The position numbers and the translations under genes are program-made. Positions 12,211 to 23,744 of a DNA stretch of 64,000 bases are shown here, in pieces. The notes under the pieces are model-generated. The model saw nothing but the letters and a program-made list of their open reading frames with translations, did not search any database and had not been told where the DNA came from. Source of the DNA: Phoronis australis (taxonomy: Eukaryota > Phoronida > Phoronidae); NCBI GenBank assembly GCA_002633005.1, contig NMRA01000033.1:401346-465345 (forward strand), read 5' to 3'. Positions within the stretch are counted from its first letter, which is position 1, and each line of letters starts with the position of its first letter.

Positions 12211-14375
12211 AGCATCTAATTCCCCCAAGTGCACATAATTCGTGACACTGAGTTTTGCTTCCATGTTTTTTTCGATCAGCTGATGAAAGCTTTCATCAGT
12301 AAGCCTACTGCATATAATCAAGCATTTGAATTGAAGCCTGTTAACTGTGTGTAATAATCTGACAATTTGGTGACAAAATAAATGGTGGACAAGGCAATGA
12401 ACAGCCGAGTGGCAAATTTTCAAAATGATCATCTTTATATATGTGCGTTTTTTGCGCAAACGCGATAGAGATGGTCCCTTTTCCCTTACTCCAGTTTCGC
12501 ATTTAGACATAGAGTTGACACGGAGTAAGATGATCGGGGGCAACTTGCTCTACCTCAAACGGGTGACAAAAGTTGTCACCGTGATGTCAGTTTGCTCAGT
12601 GTCAGTTCCTTTTAGACACATACTTGCACCCCATCATCTCATTACGAGTCAGCTGATCCACGTCAACTTTTGTAGTGTAAAGGGGCTTATCACTTGCTTC
12701 AACTCTACCCAAATCACAGAACCTTACAAATGGAGACTAACAACGACATAAGCCAGACACCTATAACATTGGACTTGTGCTAACAAAACATTTTCCCTAT
12801 ATTCTAATTTTCCGGTAATTCTAACAAATGAGCAGTTGAAGTGACCTTCTATAATTAATCTGAAGAGGCTTCAGCAATGTATAAAGGATTATTAATCAAT
12901 TTCCAATGTAAGATTGTCAACTCAAACTGTAGTCACTATGGTAAAATCGAACCAATTTAGGATACAACACAGCTGACAAATCAGATTTTATTTTCTTAAC
13001 TCTTACAAAAGTTACGGAGCACCATGATGCTTAAGCGTGATCAAGATCTAGTCCATAGCTATTTAGAACACAAATGAGCAAACAAGTGAAATCTATTTTA
13101 TTTTGTCAAACTTCTCACCACATTAAGATAAATAACATTTTACTCTATTACTAGCTCAGTTTGACTGTGTCAACTAGCAACATCGTTTAATTTTCCATTT
13201 TTACAGCATTGGTACAATCAGCCTTTTAAAATTTAAGAACTGGCAATTTTGGCAATTATATTTTAGCCAGTATTCTGCAGATGAGGTGAAAGTGACTTCT
13301 AAATTGAGACTATTTTTGTTTTCTTCGGTCCATAGAAACTGCGTTTCAACTCCCCCTCAACTTTCCCACTGACCTTTCTCCGCTAGTGACATGATTAAAC
13401 ACTAGATGGCATAGTTCACTATTGTGATTGTCTAACATACTGGTACCTCTAGCGACTACACCGTCTAGTCATTTAACCTTTCTCATTGCAGGGGAGTTGC
13501 ACAAGTTTAGCGAGTTAGGATTAACTTGGCGTTAACCTAACCTTCCACCACTACATCAATTTTGAGAGGACGTGATGGCTGACAGTTATGCATTCCCATT
13601 GTAGGTGGGAAAGCGACATGAAGAAATGATGGAGTGAACAGCCTTGTGTTGTGGTGAAATTTCAATCTGTCACATTTCTCAAGAAAAGTAAACTGAGAAA
13701 AATATTCTCCGGGACTAGTAGCCTAGTGTCACCACAAACACAGGATAAGAGCTTGAGAATATTGGAGGTAATGCGCAGTAAAGGCTCCTGAAAATCGAAA
13801 AAAATAATAGCCAAAATAGTCATTTTTCCTTTTTTCAGTACCTTACTGCATTGCTAACAATGAAGTAAAGTTTTCTTCCTACTTATGTCTATTGAAAACA
13901 TTTGCGTAAAATAAAAATTTCAGTGTTCCGCCATATTGTATTCTAAATTGAGGAAACTTTACCATACTCAGCCTTTGGAAAATGAAAAACAATATTTTGG
14001 TAATAATTTTCTTAAAATCAGGAATGTTTACAACATTGTTATTTACAGAATGCTAATAAAAGGACCAAAGCATTTCTCCAACTTCTTGTTTCAACTTGAT
14101 ACTGACCTTAATTCATTCAACATCTATGCTACCACAACAACACAGTAGATGAATTGCTGGCTGATGTCTCTCTAGAGTATAATTAACAAACAGTTACACA
14201 CAAGATGTAACCCACAATATTGAACATTTATGAGGGTATGAGGTGACATCTGCTTTGCCAAATGAAACCTCAGGGCAACGAAACTGCAACTCATTATGGA
14301 ACACCTGGTGACTTTATTCTTAATAAAACATTTATCAGATAATGAAAATCAGCGATAGTTAATATAGTAAATTAC
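12211..14375. other. No recognised gene
   Basis: Frames at 12190-12543 (minus) and 12425-12751 (plus) overlap antisense and match no family. The remainder is AT-rich, with a small patch at 13330-13560 that has no inverted ends. Segments near 13790-13940 resemble repeat R1 only in short words. Confidence 0.4.
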
Positions 14376-14443
14376 ACAATATGGCGGACAAGTGAAATTT
14401 TAGTTTTTCATTTTTTCATAAAAGTAGTAACAAATCGATGCTA

Positions 14444-15847
14444 CCATATTCGCCCTAATAAGCGCCCAGGGCGCTGAGAAAAATTCGCTTCAGGAAGGGG
14501 AGGCGCTTATTATAGCCCAAAAGTGGTTGAGACCCAGTCTCTGAAACAGGTGAAGTCATAAGCTAGAATTCATCAACTTTACGCTCTGTGACGCATCTGT
14601 AACCTATGACAGAGTTTCTACAAAATTGCAGGGCATTGCTATCAAACTTTATTATTAAATTATGAGCATTTTTCAAAAAATTACAGTGTGAAAACTTGCC
14701 AATTGCTGCGTCACTGCCTAGCAATTGCCGATAGGTCAACTTGAATTCTTCAGTACAACACTTTCGACTAATCAAATTACCTGAAGTTCTCCGTACGTTT
14801 TCAGAAGTGGAGTCGGGATTAACTGCATATTAAGTCCAAATCTGCGCCAGATCGTACTCCGCAACATGAAAAAATCTCTGGACATTAACACACATTGTTG
14901 TCACGTGATGTTTGTTTTAAAGTTTGTCTGCGTATTGTGTGAGACAGCGAGTGCATGCGTGTCATCAGAGTTCATTTGCCAGAATAAATGCAATGTAACA
15001 ATCTAGGTGTGCATTGTAACTAAGGAAATTAACACAAGCAGTAAAGCAGAAAGTGTTTTATTTAACACATGCTGATCTAATCTGCTAAAAAACGTTCGAG
15101 AATTGTCTCTGTATGACCGATGTCATTGAGTGGACCGGTGACTGACGTGACAGTCTTACAGTTATTTTTCGGGAGATTCGGCGGGTGTATTAGGGTGCGG
15201 AAGTGTTCACTATCACTGGGTCATTTCGACTTTAAAAACACCAATTACGACTAATTTAATTATTTCCCCTTAAAAATAACGCAAAAATTTTTTACAGTAT
15301 AAGAAATTTTCGGAAATAAGAGCCAGTAATTATTTCTTGCCAATACTATGTCACAGATTCTTGAATGTAGTGCACGTTACATAGCCACATACTTTTAACT
15401 GAATAAAGGTTAAGTTCTTATTATAGTCTTCGATTCGCAGTTTTCACGTGAACAAAGAGACTTGGATTCCTGTTGAAGGAGAAGATCTGTACGGAAAGAT
15501 ACAATACAATCCCATTGACAAGTACGCTGCGTCTGTTCTGAAAGGCCAGACCATTATAGGACACGTTCCTCGCAAGATCAGCAAAACCTGCATTCTTTTT
15601 GAAATTTGACGTGTATAGTCACGGCTAAACACCGACATAGCGGCAAGACTCGTGGTCTACAATGATTTTTTCAGGACTGTTGGATCTTATTGATAAATTT
15701 AAGACATTACTGTAGAATTTTATATTAGGTAATAAGGCAATTTTCTCATGTCCACGGCGTTCATGGACTGGGCGCTTATTTTAGCCAAGTCTGAAAATGC
15801 GAGGGGGGCGCTTATAGGGGCATGGGCGCTAATTAGGGCGAATACGG
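14444..15847. mobile_element. pogo-like DNA transposon remnant, copy 1
   Basis: The ends are inverted: the left end reads CCATATTCGCCCTAATAAGC and the reverse complement of the right end reads CCGTATTCGCCCTAATTAGC. TA dinucleotides flank both ends (14442-14443, 15848-15849). Further AAGCGCCC/GGGCGCTTA blocks lie just inside each end. TA target sites and AAGCGCCC-rich ends fit pogo/Tigger elements of the Tc1/mariner group (family knowledge). At 1.4 kb with no long frame it is non-autonomous or decayed. A minus frame at 14563-14775 contains TEEFKL, faintly like the start of a CENP-B helix-turn-helix, too weak to rely on. R1 at 9930-10105 gives an empty site. Confidence 0.75.
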
Positions 15848-16374
15848 TATATCACTTTTGAAGATCTGTATCATAGCAACCATTACACAAATATTACGGT
15901 ACAAGAAATTGTGAATGGAAGCTTTACAAAAATGAAAAGGCCAACTTCAGGAAGTAATGTTGCCCAAGATTGGACCTTACTGAAGGTTTAGGACAAGTTC
16001 TCACCGTAACGTGTGTATCAAAAGCAACTGAGGACAACACTGAGGATAATGTCCATATGTCTATGTCAACCTTTTCAAAAATTTTCAAAATGTATAATGG
16101 GGCAAAGTAAGGGGGGCAATGGCCATCATACACTTTTGAAATCATGTCATGAACACATCCACTAAAACAAGAAACTGTAGGAACACCACATTTATCCACC
16201 TTCACTCTTATCAGGCTTCTATTGTGAGTCAGCATGCCTGAATAATTGGCTAATAAGCCACCTCTGGAACTGGCTGAATGGATGACCAGGCCATAAAATG
16301 ATAATTAGCCAAGACCAGTTACTATAATGCAACAAAGAATCTTGCATCACCTAGCCTTGGTGGAAAGCTGTATA

Positions 16375-16907
16375 CTGTATTGGCTCAAACAAACGCTTAG
16401 AAAAATTCATTTCACGGGGAGGGGACGCTTATTGTAGGGAGCCTACGGCAGTTGAAACCCGGTTTCCCAAACGGGTAAAATCGGAAGCTAGGATTCATAA
16501 AATTTACGCTCTGTGACGTAGTTGTAGCCTATGACAGCCTTTCTACAAAATTGTGGTGCATTGCTATCAACTTCCGTTGTTAAACTACAATAATTTTTCA
16601 AAAAATTGTGCTCATCACAGGGCGAAAACTTGCCGACTGATTCGTCGCTGAATCGCCATCGTCAATAGGAAAACTTGAACTCTTGAATAAAAATATAGTT
16701 TCGACTCAACAAATTACCTGAAATCTTCCTTATGTTTCACAAGTTCATGTGGAGTCCAGATTAATTGCGATTAAGTCCAAATCTGCGCTACATCGTACCC
16801 CACAACACGAGAAAAATCTCTGGATGAACACACATGTTGTTGTCACGTGACGTTTGTTTTGAAGTTCGTCTGCGTATGAGAGTGAGTGAGCGTGCGTGTG
16901 CGGGTCA
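16375..16907. mobile_element. pogo-like remnant, copy 2 (truncated)
   Basis: It begins after TA with CTGTATTGGCTCAAACAAACGCTT, a worn version of the copy 1 left end. It then follows the first ~530 bp of copy 1 closely: GAGGGG(A/C)GCTTATT, TTTACGCTCTGTGACG, GCATTGCTATCAA, AAGTCCAAATCTGCGC and TTGTTGTCACGTGA blocks are in the same order. Similarity stops near 16907, where repeat R2 begins. The right end is lost. Confidence 0.7.
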
Positions 16908-17190
16908 TCGACGACAGACTTTTTTGTTATGCAAGAAAACGGCGTTTACTAGATTGTTTTTCACTTAAACGGCTGCAACATGCAAGGTGAGTGCTGGTTA
17001 GCTCACAAATTTTGTGTGCACAGGCCGACTGTCGTTAGCTCTGCCGTGGAGTATTAATAGTCCAAGGCTCGATCTACATGTTGGGGACGAGGTGAACTAC
17101 CCGGGCTGTGTGAAATTTCTGGGTCTAACGGAGACACTGACGCAGTGGTCAGCCAGCTTGCTGTATCAAGACTATAGTCAAAATCCAAAT
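16908..17190 (+). repeat. Dispersed repeat R2, copy 2, with conserved splice-donor-like site
   Basis: This is the plus-strand counterpart of 4690-4935. CACTTAAACGGCTGCAACA is followed by CAAGGTGAGTG (donor GT at 16987-16988). After a short gap ending TTTTGTGTGCACAG, an acceptor-like context, comes a 75-codon frame (17014-17241) containing DEVNYPGCVKFL. Having a donor, a short intron-like gap and an acceptor in order is suggestive, but the sequence before the donor is not open in frame. It may be part of a longer pogo-like element abutting 16907, or a relic of a duplicated gene start. Confidence 0.45.
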
Positions 17191-19804
17191 TCATTTTATC
17201 GTGTCCCTGTCAATAATAACGGCAGGCTAAAGCCTTCTTAATTTTCGTACTTCAGGAACATAACAATCACGTGTTTTGTACACATACGCGCACACCGCAG
17301 ATCACATCTCGGAAATTGCCGATTTGACGGATGACAATGAATGAACACAATGAAATTAACAACGTCGTTTTACAGCTTGTAAGATTCATAATAAACGTAT
17401 TTTGAATATTGCAATGCATGTGTTCCAAAATCTAAATAACTTGGGTCCTATATTTTTGTATTAGTGCGTGCCGAATGAAAGTAATCGTGAGTGTTGCTGT
17501 GTTGCAAAATCTCTTATCCTGGGCCGATTTGAAAAATTCAAAGTTGTACTCATATTTGTTTTCGCTCCTCTTTTCAAATATTACAGTAAAAACTACGTAA
17601 AACTCTCTCCATACAAAGTACAGTCTGCTAGCTAGATTGTAATCAGCTGATCATATCCGCATGAGCGAAGCCAATTATCCTCGCTCGTGACTCGATGACT
17701 AGAGCAGCTTGGCGGCATCCCTTTGATCGTTAGCCGAGTGCGACTCAGCCAAGGTGGATAAATACGGTCTAGTTCAATTTTCCATACCCCACCGTTTACC
17801 TTAACCACTGGGGTTAGGACCAATCTTATTTAGTGGGAATGTTCATAGCATGTTTTCCTAAAAATGTTGGCAAAAACATCAAGGTGGACAAAAGCGACGT
17901 TTTTGAAAACAGGCCTACCTTTAGTGAGACATGAGGTGGACTGTAATCAAGTGCATATTTTGCTTTTTTAATTGCTGATAATTACCGATGACCTGTGTCC
18001 AGTTATACTGACCATTAGCATCCTTAACGAGACCAAGAAAGCCTGCCTGAACACACATTAATTATCCTCTTATTTGCATAAAATATTTCCCAAAATTATA
18101 ATTATCTATTTTTCATTGTAAGATTACAGTAAATAATGGGAACTTCTAAAACTCTGTTTTAAGTCCACACTCTGCAAATCAAGCTTGCAATAGAATGAAA
18201 TGTTACATATTCTTTACTTTTCATGAGAAATTTAACAAGATAGTAGAATTGCACTTGTCGACCATATTGTGTGCAAACCGATAGCAACAATGCTGGTAAT
18301 GGACCATTAGTTCATAGCCTGTAATACAGATACAATGCCAAAATCTTTTGACCTATTCAGATTTTTTTGCATTCCCGCATTAAATACTGCTGGAACAGGC
18401 TAAAAAGACCTTGGGTGCTCTTTCATAAGCCTGAAGCTCATAAAAAGATTCTGAAAAAGTACTCATACCTAATAACAATACCCTGAAGAAGAATTGTCAT
18501 AATAGCCCTTTCTCTGAGTTGGTCACCCTGTTAACCAAAATTACATGTGGTGTCATATTTCTTGAAACTGATTTCTATCATCACTAAGAATACTCGCTGA
18601 CATTATCAGTAAACACTCTTATCAAATTCCATAAACACCCCCTCCGAGAATTATCAAAAACCAACTGGGACTGAAAATGTCTCTTGTAATCAAATAACCC
18701 TAAAACTTCAAATCCAGACAATCTCACAGCAAACAAGTCACCTACCATTGCATTAGAACTGATGAGTCTTGAAATATTCATAAAACTTACAAGAACAACA
18801 TAACAATCAACTCTACCACTAATTTTCCTAAGGCAAGAGTAAAATCATCATCCAGTTAACACAGCCTGACAACTTTTCAACATACTCTCAACTAGGGCAG
18901 AAAATAAAAAAGATCTTTCTCAGTCCGTAACTTCAATATTTAATACTGAAGATGAAAAGAATGTAACAGCCACATTGCATGTCATCCCTGTTTAAGCCTC
19001 ACACTATTAACTATTAAAGGCCAGAACTTGTCTAATGGACGAAGAATGAGGTTACATCCCTTTAATAATCGCTGATAAATAACCCTTAACCTCATACCTG
19101 GCCAAAACCAAAGCAGCTGTCTTCAACCAAGCACGCTACTTGCAGAAAAACAATCGCGCCAACAGCTCAGCGAATGATGTATTCCCACCCAACAGAAGGA
19201 TGAAATTGACTGATGCTACAGTTTACACACTGGCACTGGCAAAGCCTAATATAAATAGACTTTAGAGCAATCAAATATATTACCCTGGTGTAATATGACT
19301 GATAACACTTCCGAGGTATTCCCCACCAAACAACTAATGTTGGCTCAAGTTAGATCAGAATTAAGCGCTGTTTTGCCGAGCTGGGTTGGGTAAAATTTTG
19401 GATTTCATCCGGTACACCGGTAATAAATTGTTTCTAATGACGTCAGTAACATTGTTTATGGCCGGCAGTGACAGAGGTATCTTGTGTTCTACATCCATGG
19501 TCTATTTAAGTTAATCACCGTTGAGTAAAAAAGGATCAACTTTCAGACAGGTCTCTTTCCAAGATTGTTCATCACAATGCTGTATTATAAATGCCCCTTG
19601 TGTCTGGACGTCAACTACACAGGAACCGCTTTGAATTGGTAGAACCTAGTCAGAAAAAACATGAATTGGGCAATTCTTCTGGAAATGCATACAATAATTA
19701 CAAATTTTAAAGGCATAATAGACCTGCATCCTCTGTCAAAACCGACATCTAATTTAAGTCACTTACTGTAATTAATCAAATGGGTCTCATCTTGTTCCTT
19801 ACAG
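17191..19804. other. No recognised gene
   Basis: AT-rich sequence with only short chance frames (17632-17823 and 18584-18781, both minus). TGACGTCA occurs at 19438-19445. I see no inverted ends or tandem repeats. Confidence 0.4.
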
Positions 19805-19890
19805 GGGTTTCAGGCTAGAGAAGAGCTCCGAGGTTGTTGGTGTTTCTGACCTGAAGCACATTATGAGAGGATATAGTTTCGGTCGCAAAG
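19805..19890 (+). CDS. Candidate internal exon, unknown product
   Basis: A pyrimidine-rich acceptor (TCTTGTTCCTTACAG) precedes an 86-nt stretch that is open in one frame and is followed by AAAG|GTAGTA. The peptide includes LEKSSEVVGVSDLKHIMRG. It would start and end inside codons. No family is recognised. The next candidate at 20467-20631 opens only in phase 0, so the two cannot be joined directly. Chance cannot be excluded. Confidence 0.2.
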
Positions 19891-19909
19891 GTAGTATGGC
19901 TGCCAGGGG

Positions 19910-20285
19910 AATATGGTAAAAATTTTCGAGTTTGAGAAGTCTCTAAAATCACAGAAATGCAAGCAGAAATTGGATTTTCTTGACTCTGGAGATTGAGACA
20001 TGGTCAATTTTGGTGTTCATCGTATTTCTCAAATTTCGGACACTGCATTTTTGTATCAACAGACTCTGAAAATAGCCTTGGCACTGAGTTGACAAAATCA
20101 TCAAAAATAGCTGCCAACACAAACTTTTCACGCATCCTCAACCTGTGTCACATCAAGGTAATTGATCGTTTGTCATTTGATCGTAATTCTTGAATTTGGG
20201 ACAGTCAATGTTGCCTATTTCTAAAATTTGGCGTAAGTTCACACCATGAGTAAAAAATTAATTTTTCACGGTCCCAAAGTAGAGA
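19910..20285. repeat. Dispersed repeat R3, copy 1
   Basis: This matches 33858-34165 in the same orientation. Shared blocks include GGTAAAAATT, GATTGAGACATGG(T/G)CAATTTT, GTGTTCATC(G/A)TATTTCTCAAAT, AAAAATAGCTGCCAA, GACAGTCAATGTTGCCTATT and CTAAA(A)TT. Local divergence is moderate, with several small indels. The frame at 19993-20193 lies inside it and is not a gene. Confidence 0.65.
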
Positions 20286-20466
20286 CTTTTTACTGAAGCC
20301 ATTTTCCATATTAACTAAGGTAGTTTCATGATGAAATACACTTCAGTGTTTCACAGTTGGAATTTCAAATAATTCACAGAAAAATACCCATTATCCTAAA
20401 ATGCTCATAAATAAAAGAAACTGTGTTTCGTCCTTAAGTCAACTGGGCCCCTCTTGCACACCACAG

Positions 20467-20631
20467 GTGAACATCAAAAGTGATTTTTGGAGGGAAGGCA
20501 AGTATGTAGCAGTGTTAATCAAGAAGTATGAACTTTCATGTAAAATATTTAAGTGCTATTTGAGGGAAAAACAAGAGTACTCAGTCATTGTGCAATCAGA
20601 TATTTGTGTGGACACTCCACTTCAAAGTGAG
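20467..20631 (+). CDS. Candidate internal exon, unknown product
   Basis: The sequence TTGCACACCACAG precedes a 165-nt stretch open only in phase 0, followed by AGTGAG|GTAAGT, an excellent donor. It would be a symmetric 55-codon exon with a Cys- and Lys-rich peptide that begins VNIKSDFWREGKYVAV. The frame also extends upstream to an ATG at 20401. I cannot assign a family. The strong donor makes this the best single exon candidate in the window, but no partner exon was found. Confidence 0.27.
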
Positions 20632-20754
20632 GTAAGTTGCACTAGTGCAAATTGTCTAGGGTACTAGGCTAGATGTGTAGACAGGATTTAAGTCAAATTA
20701 ACTGCATGAAGTTGACCATGAAAACTAGATCCTTCACTCAGATAAGAAGTGATT

Positions 20755-20840
20755 TCTGAGTTTGCAAAGAACTGACAGTTTGTTATTCCTAGCAGGGACC
20801 CATTGATTTTCAGCGCATAAAATGACCAGCCATCATAGCT
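20755..20840. repeat. Dispersed repeat R4, copy 1
   Basis: The words CAAAGAACTG(A/G)CAGTTTGTTAT and GCGC(A/G)TAAAATGACC, in order and at similar spacing, recur at 56010-56080. The spread of similarity beyond these words is weak. This is a short, old repeat pair. Confidence 0.5.
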
Positions 20841-20984
20841 GCCAGCTTCTAGAGTCTGGTCTCAAGCAAGAACTAAGGGCTAAGCCTTTCAAATTTGAAG
20901 CCCTGAAATCACCTCTAATTTGACTCAAAGGAACAATTCATGGCCAATTCCTACTGTTGATCAAAATAATTTTTTACAGAAAAA

Positions 20985-21935
20985 TATACAGTCAGGAGAC
21001 AAATACTCTGTGCCTTGGTGTAACTGTGACCTGTGTGAGCGTATCGTGAATTATATGTAAAATAAAAGAGCCACTAGAGGGCACAGCACAAATCAAACCC
21101 ATCTGGGAATAAGGCAAGTGCTCAGTCATCTATTTAATTTCATGATCATCCAGCAAGGAACTTGGCAGATTATAGTGCCATGTGCAAAGAAAACCTAAAT
21201 TGTCACAGTTAAGTCAGGAGACTCTTTACAAAATCAAAGACAAAAGTACTTTCTTCAATCGGAACATATTTACAAATTTCTTTGAAGATCCATTAGCATA
21301 CTTGGTAGATACTGAGGTACAGGCAAAAATGATTTGCCATCAGGGATTATCTCAGTAGTTGGACCCATCCAAAACTGTACGTAACTTATGATCATCTCAA
21401 CAGTAAATATCTATAAAATTTCATGATCCTTCAAGTGCTTTGGCAGACTGAGAAGTGCATTGAATCCATCCGAAAATGGGAATGAGTCATCATCTCTTTA
21501 TTAGAAACCTATTTGCCAAATTTTTATGAAACTCAATCAAGGACCTTGGTAGATAACAGACAAAGAAAATCTAAATTGCCACTAGGAATGTGGTAGATAA
21601 TGCAAAGAAAACCCAACTGCCACTAGGGGATGCCACAGTAGCCAGTTTGAACAATTCAAAAATGCACATCAGCCATGCTTATCTCAATTAAGAACACACC
21701 TGTGGAATTTGGCAATGATGCTTTGAAGGGTGTAGCAGACAGAGAGGCAGATGCCAAAACAGACGCTAAAATAATGGCAAGGTGTAATCCATCAAACCCA
21801 TTTGCAAAATTTTGTGCAAATCTGACAAGGAACTTGGTAGATAATAAGAATACCATAAAAATAAAATTGCACTCGCAAAGACAGCAGCAATCGAATCCAT
21901 CAAAAAAGTTTGCTCTAACGTCCCATCAACGATAG
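20985..21935. repeat. Ancient tandem array (family T), copy 2
   Basis: Recurring words include GCCACTAG(G)GG, CTTGGTAGATAA, GACAAAGAAAA(C/T)CTAAATTGCCAC, TTTTGTGCAAA and AATCCATC, with uneven spacing of roughly 100-160 bp. The last part (21660-21780) matches 29705-29840 in detail, including GAGG(C/T)(A/G)GATGCCAAAA and GACGCTAAAATAAT. The frame at 21675-21935 is repeat-derived. The array runs directly into the minisatellite at 22050. Confidence 0.6.
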
Positions 21936-22049
21936 GAACATGCCTGCAAAATTTCGCAACATCCAAACACCTAACCAGAGGTTTTGGAATACAGCAGCAG
22001 AGGCTAGTACCATACAGACTTTGAGCGCAGCGGTAGAGGATACTTTTAG

Positions 22050-22690
22050 TAAAATGTCAGACATTGAGTACAGAGGCAGAGGCTGACAGAATGCCTGAGA
22101 GACTTTGAGTACAGAGGTAGAGGCGGGTAGAATGCCAGACAGACTTTGAGTAAAGAGACAGAGGTTGGTAGAATGCCAAACAGACTCTTGAGTAAAGAGA
22201 CAGAGGTTGGTAGAATGCCAGACAGACTTTGAGTAAAGAGACAGAGGTTGGTAGAACAGACTTTGAGTAAAGAGACAGAGGTTGGTAGAACAGACTTTGA
22301 GTAAAGAGACAGAGGTTGGTAGAACGCCAGACAGACTTTCAGTAAAGAGACAGAGGTTGGTAGAATGCCAGACAGACTTTGAGTAAAGAGACAGAGGTTG
22401 GTAGAACAGACTTTGAGTAAAGAGACAGAGGTTGGTAGAATGCCAGACAGACTTGGAGTAAAGAGACAGAGGTTGGTAGAATGCCAGACAGACTTTGAGT
22501 AAAGAGACAAAGGTTGGTAGAATGACAGACAGACTTTCAGTAAAGAGACAGAGGTTGGTAGAATGCCAGACAGACTTTGAGTAAAGAGACAGAGGTTGGA
22601 AGAACAGACTTTGAGTAAAGAGACAGAGGTTGGTAGAATGCCATACAGATTTTGAGTATAGAGACAGAGGTTGGTAGAATGCCAGACAGA
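22050..22690. repeat. 41/34-bp minisatellite, about 14 clear units
   Basis: The unit is GAGACAGAGGTTGGTAGA, then ATGCCAGACAGACTTTGAGTAAA (41 bp). A shorter 34-bp form lacks TGCCAGA. About 14 units are nearly identical from 22143 onward, and two or three degenerate ones precede them. Single-base variants (TTTCAG for TTTGAG, CAAAGG for CAGAGG) recur in separate units, which suggests block duplication. Two minus frames of 265 and 225 codons (21915-22712, 22046-22723) are open because the unit has no stop in two minus frames. They shift meaning between 41- and 34-bp units and are not a believable gene. Confidence 0.92.
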
Positions 22691-23255
22691 TACCGAACAG
22701 AGATGTGACCACTTAAAAACCATATCTAACTAAAACATACACCAACTTCAAACTACAATTCCTTTAGACTGCAGTGGGCATTAGGCAAATCTTATACTGA
22801 CAGGATTTGCAAACAATTAAGTCAGCGAGAAAGCGTGTAGGAGTTTCAAAGTAAAAAAATTAACAGTAAGTAAGGCAAATGATAAACATGAATGCTTTTA
22901 AAATTGAAAAGTAAATAGTAGCCATCTTTGAATTGTTAAAATTGATGCATTTCAAGAGAAATTACCGAATAGGTTTTCTTCAGCATCGCAGCTAAAAGCT
23001 ACGAGCATTAATTTGTGAATAGATTAGGATGGGTTAGTCACAGTCTGGCTTAGGATCGCTTTAGCATAGGAGTTGCCTCATGAACAGTCAACCGCATAAG
23101 CAACTTAATTAACTCTACTCTGGCCAATGCCCAAGTCATCTTACTGAAAACCTCTAAATTGATCTCTATACTATTTTTATTTCACTTAAAGATGGAGCCA
23201 CTTGATCACTCCGGTAATTTATAAGCAAACTCCAGCATGGATTATCTTACCTGCA
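22691..23255. other. No recognised gene or element
   Basis: AT-rich sequence without repeats, inverted ends or a frame of note. Confidence 0.4.
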
Positions 23256-23261
23256 CACACT

Positions 23262-23360
23262 CGCAGGTTAACGCCCACGCCCGGGTTATCACTCACCCCC
23301 GACTTGCAATATTTCCATGTAAGCGCCCATTGTCCGGGTAATCCCTCAACCCCACTCTGC
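23262..23360. mobile_element. Worn fragment of the TTAACGCCC MITE family
   Basis: It contains AGGTTAACGCCC, CACTCACCCCCGACTT and TAAGCGCCCA, which occur in the inner part of the MITE at 39585-39818 read in reverse. Its terminal CGTAAACGTTC repeats are not visible. It is a fragment or a distant relative. Confidence 0.5.
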
Positions 23361-23744
23361 GCAAATTTCAGTTTCTTGGACTTTTGATGAAGTTATTCGT
23401 CCACTCCCAACTTACCGCTAACAGAACTTGAGCTTGAACTAAGTGCTTTTGTTCGCAGTTTTGCGTCAGGCTCGGACATCCGTGTTTGCTGGAAACACAG
23501 CATGCTTATAAAGTCTCGAAAAGTGCATTTTTAGCCGGCAATTGTGGAGTAACTTAAGCACTGCAACTACTTTTTCTTAAACTTATTAATTGCTCTTTTG
23601 TTAAATTCATATTAAGGCCAAGTCCGTAGATTTTTATAGAACTGGCACTTATCTACTACGAGATTAGTCATCATTCAGCAAAGATCTCAATCAGACTGTG
23701 AAGTTCTTTGTGCGTATAAGTTGTACCCATGGCGTGTGTGTTTG

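Noticed and set aside
12190-12543. 117-codon minus frame, with an acceptor-like site before RLTDESFHQLIEK
   Set aside because: An overlapping antisense frame is equally long, no family is recognised, and no partner exon is seen. Left as a remark under the region entry.
14563-14775. Minus frame with TEEFKL and AAIGKFS, faintly like a CENP-B/pogo helix-turn-helix start
   Set aside because: The second copy (16375-16907) does not keep the frame, the resemblance covers few residues, and no further transposase blocks follow. Kept only as a remark.
21915-22723. Minus-strand frames of 265 and 225 codons made of CLFTQSLSGILPTSVSLLKV-type repeats
   Set aside because: They are the minisatellite read in two frames. 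Unit lengths of 41 and 34 bp shift the frame from unit to unit, and both frames are equally open, as expected of a repeat without stops.
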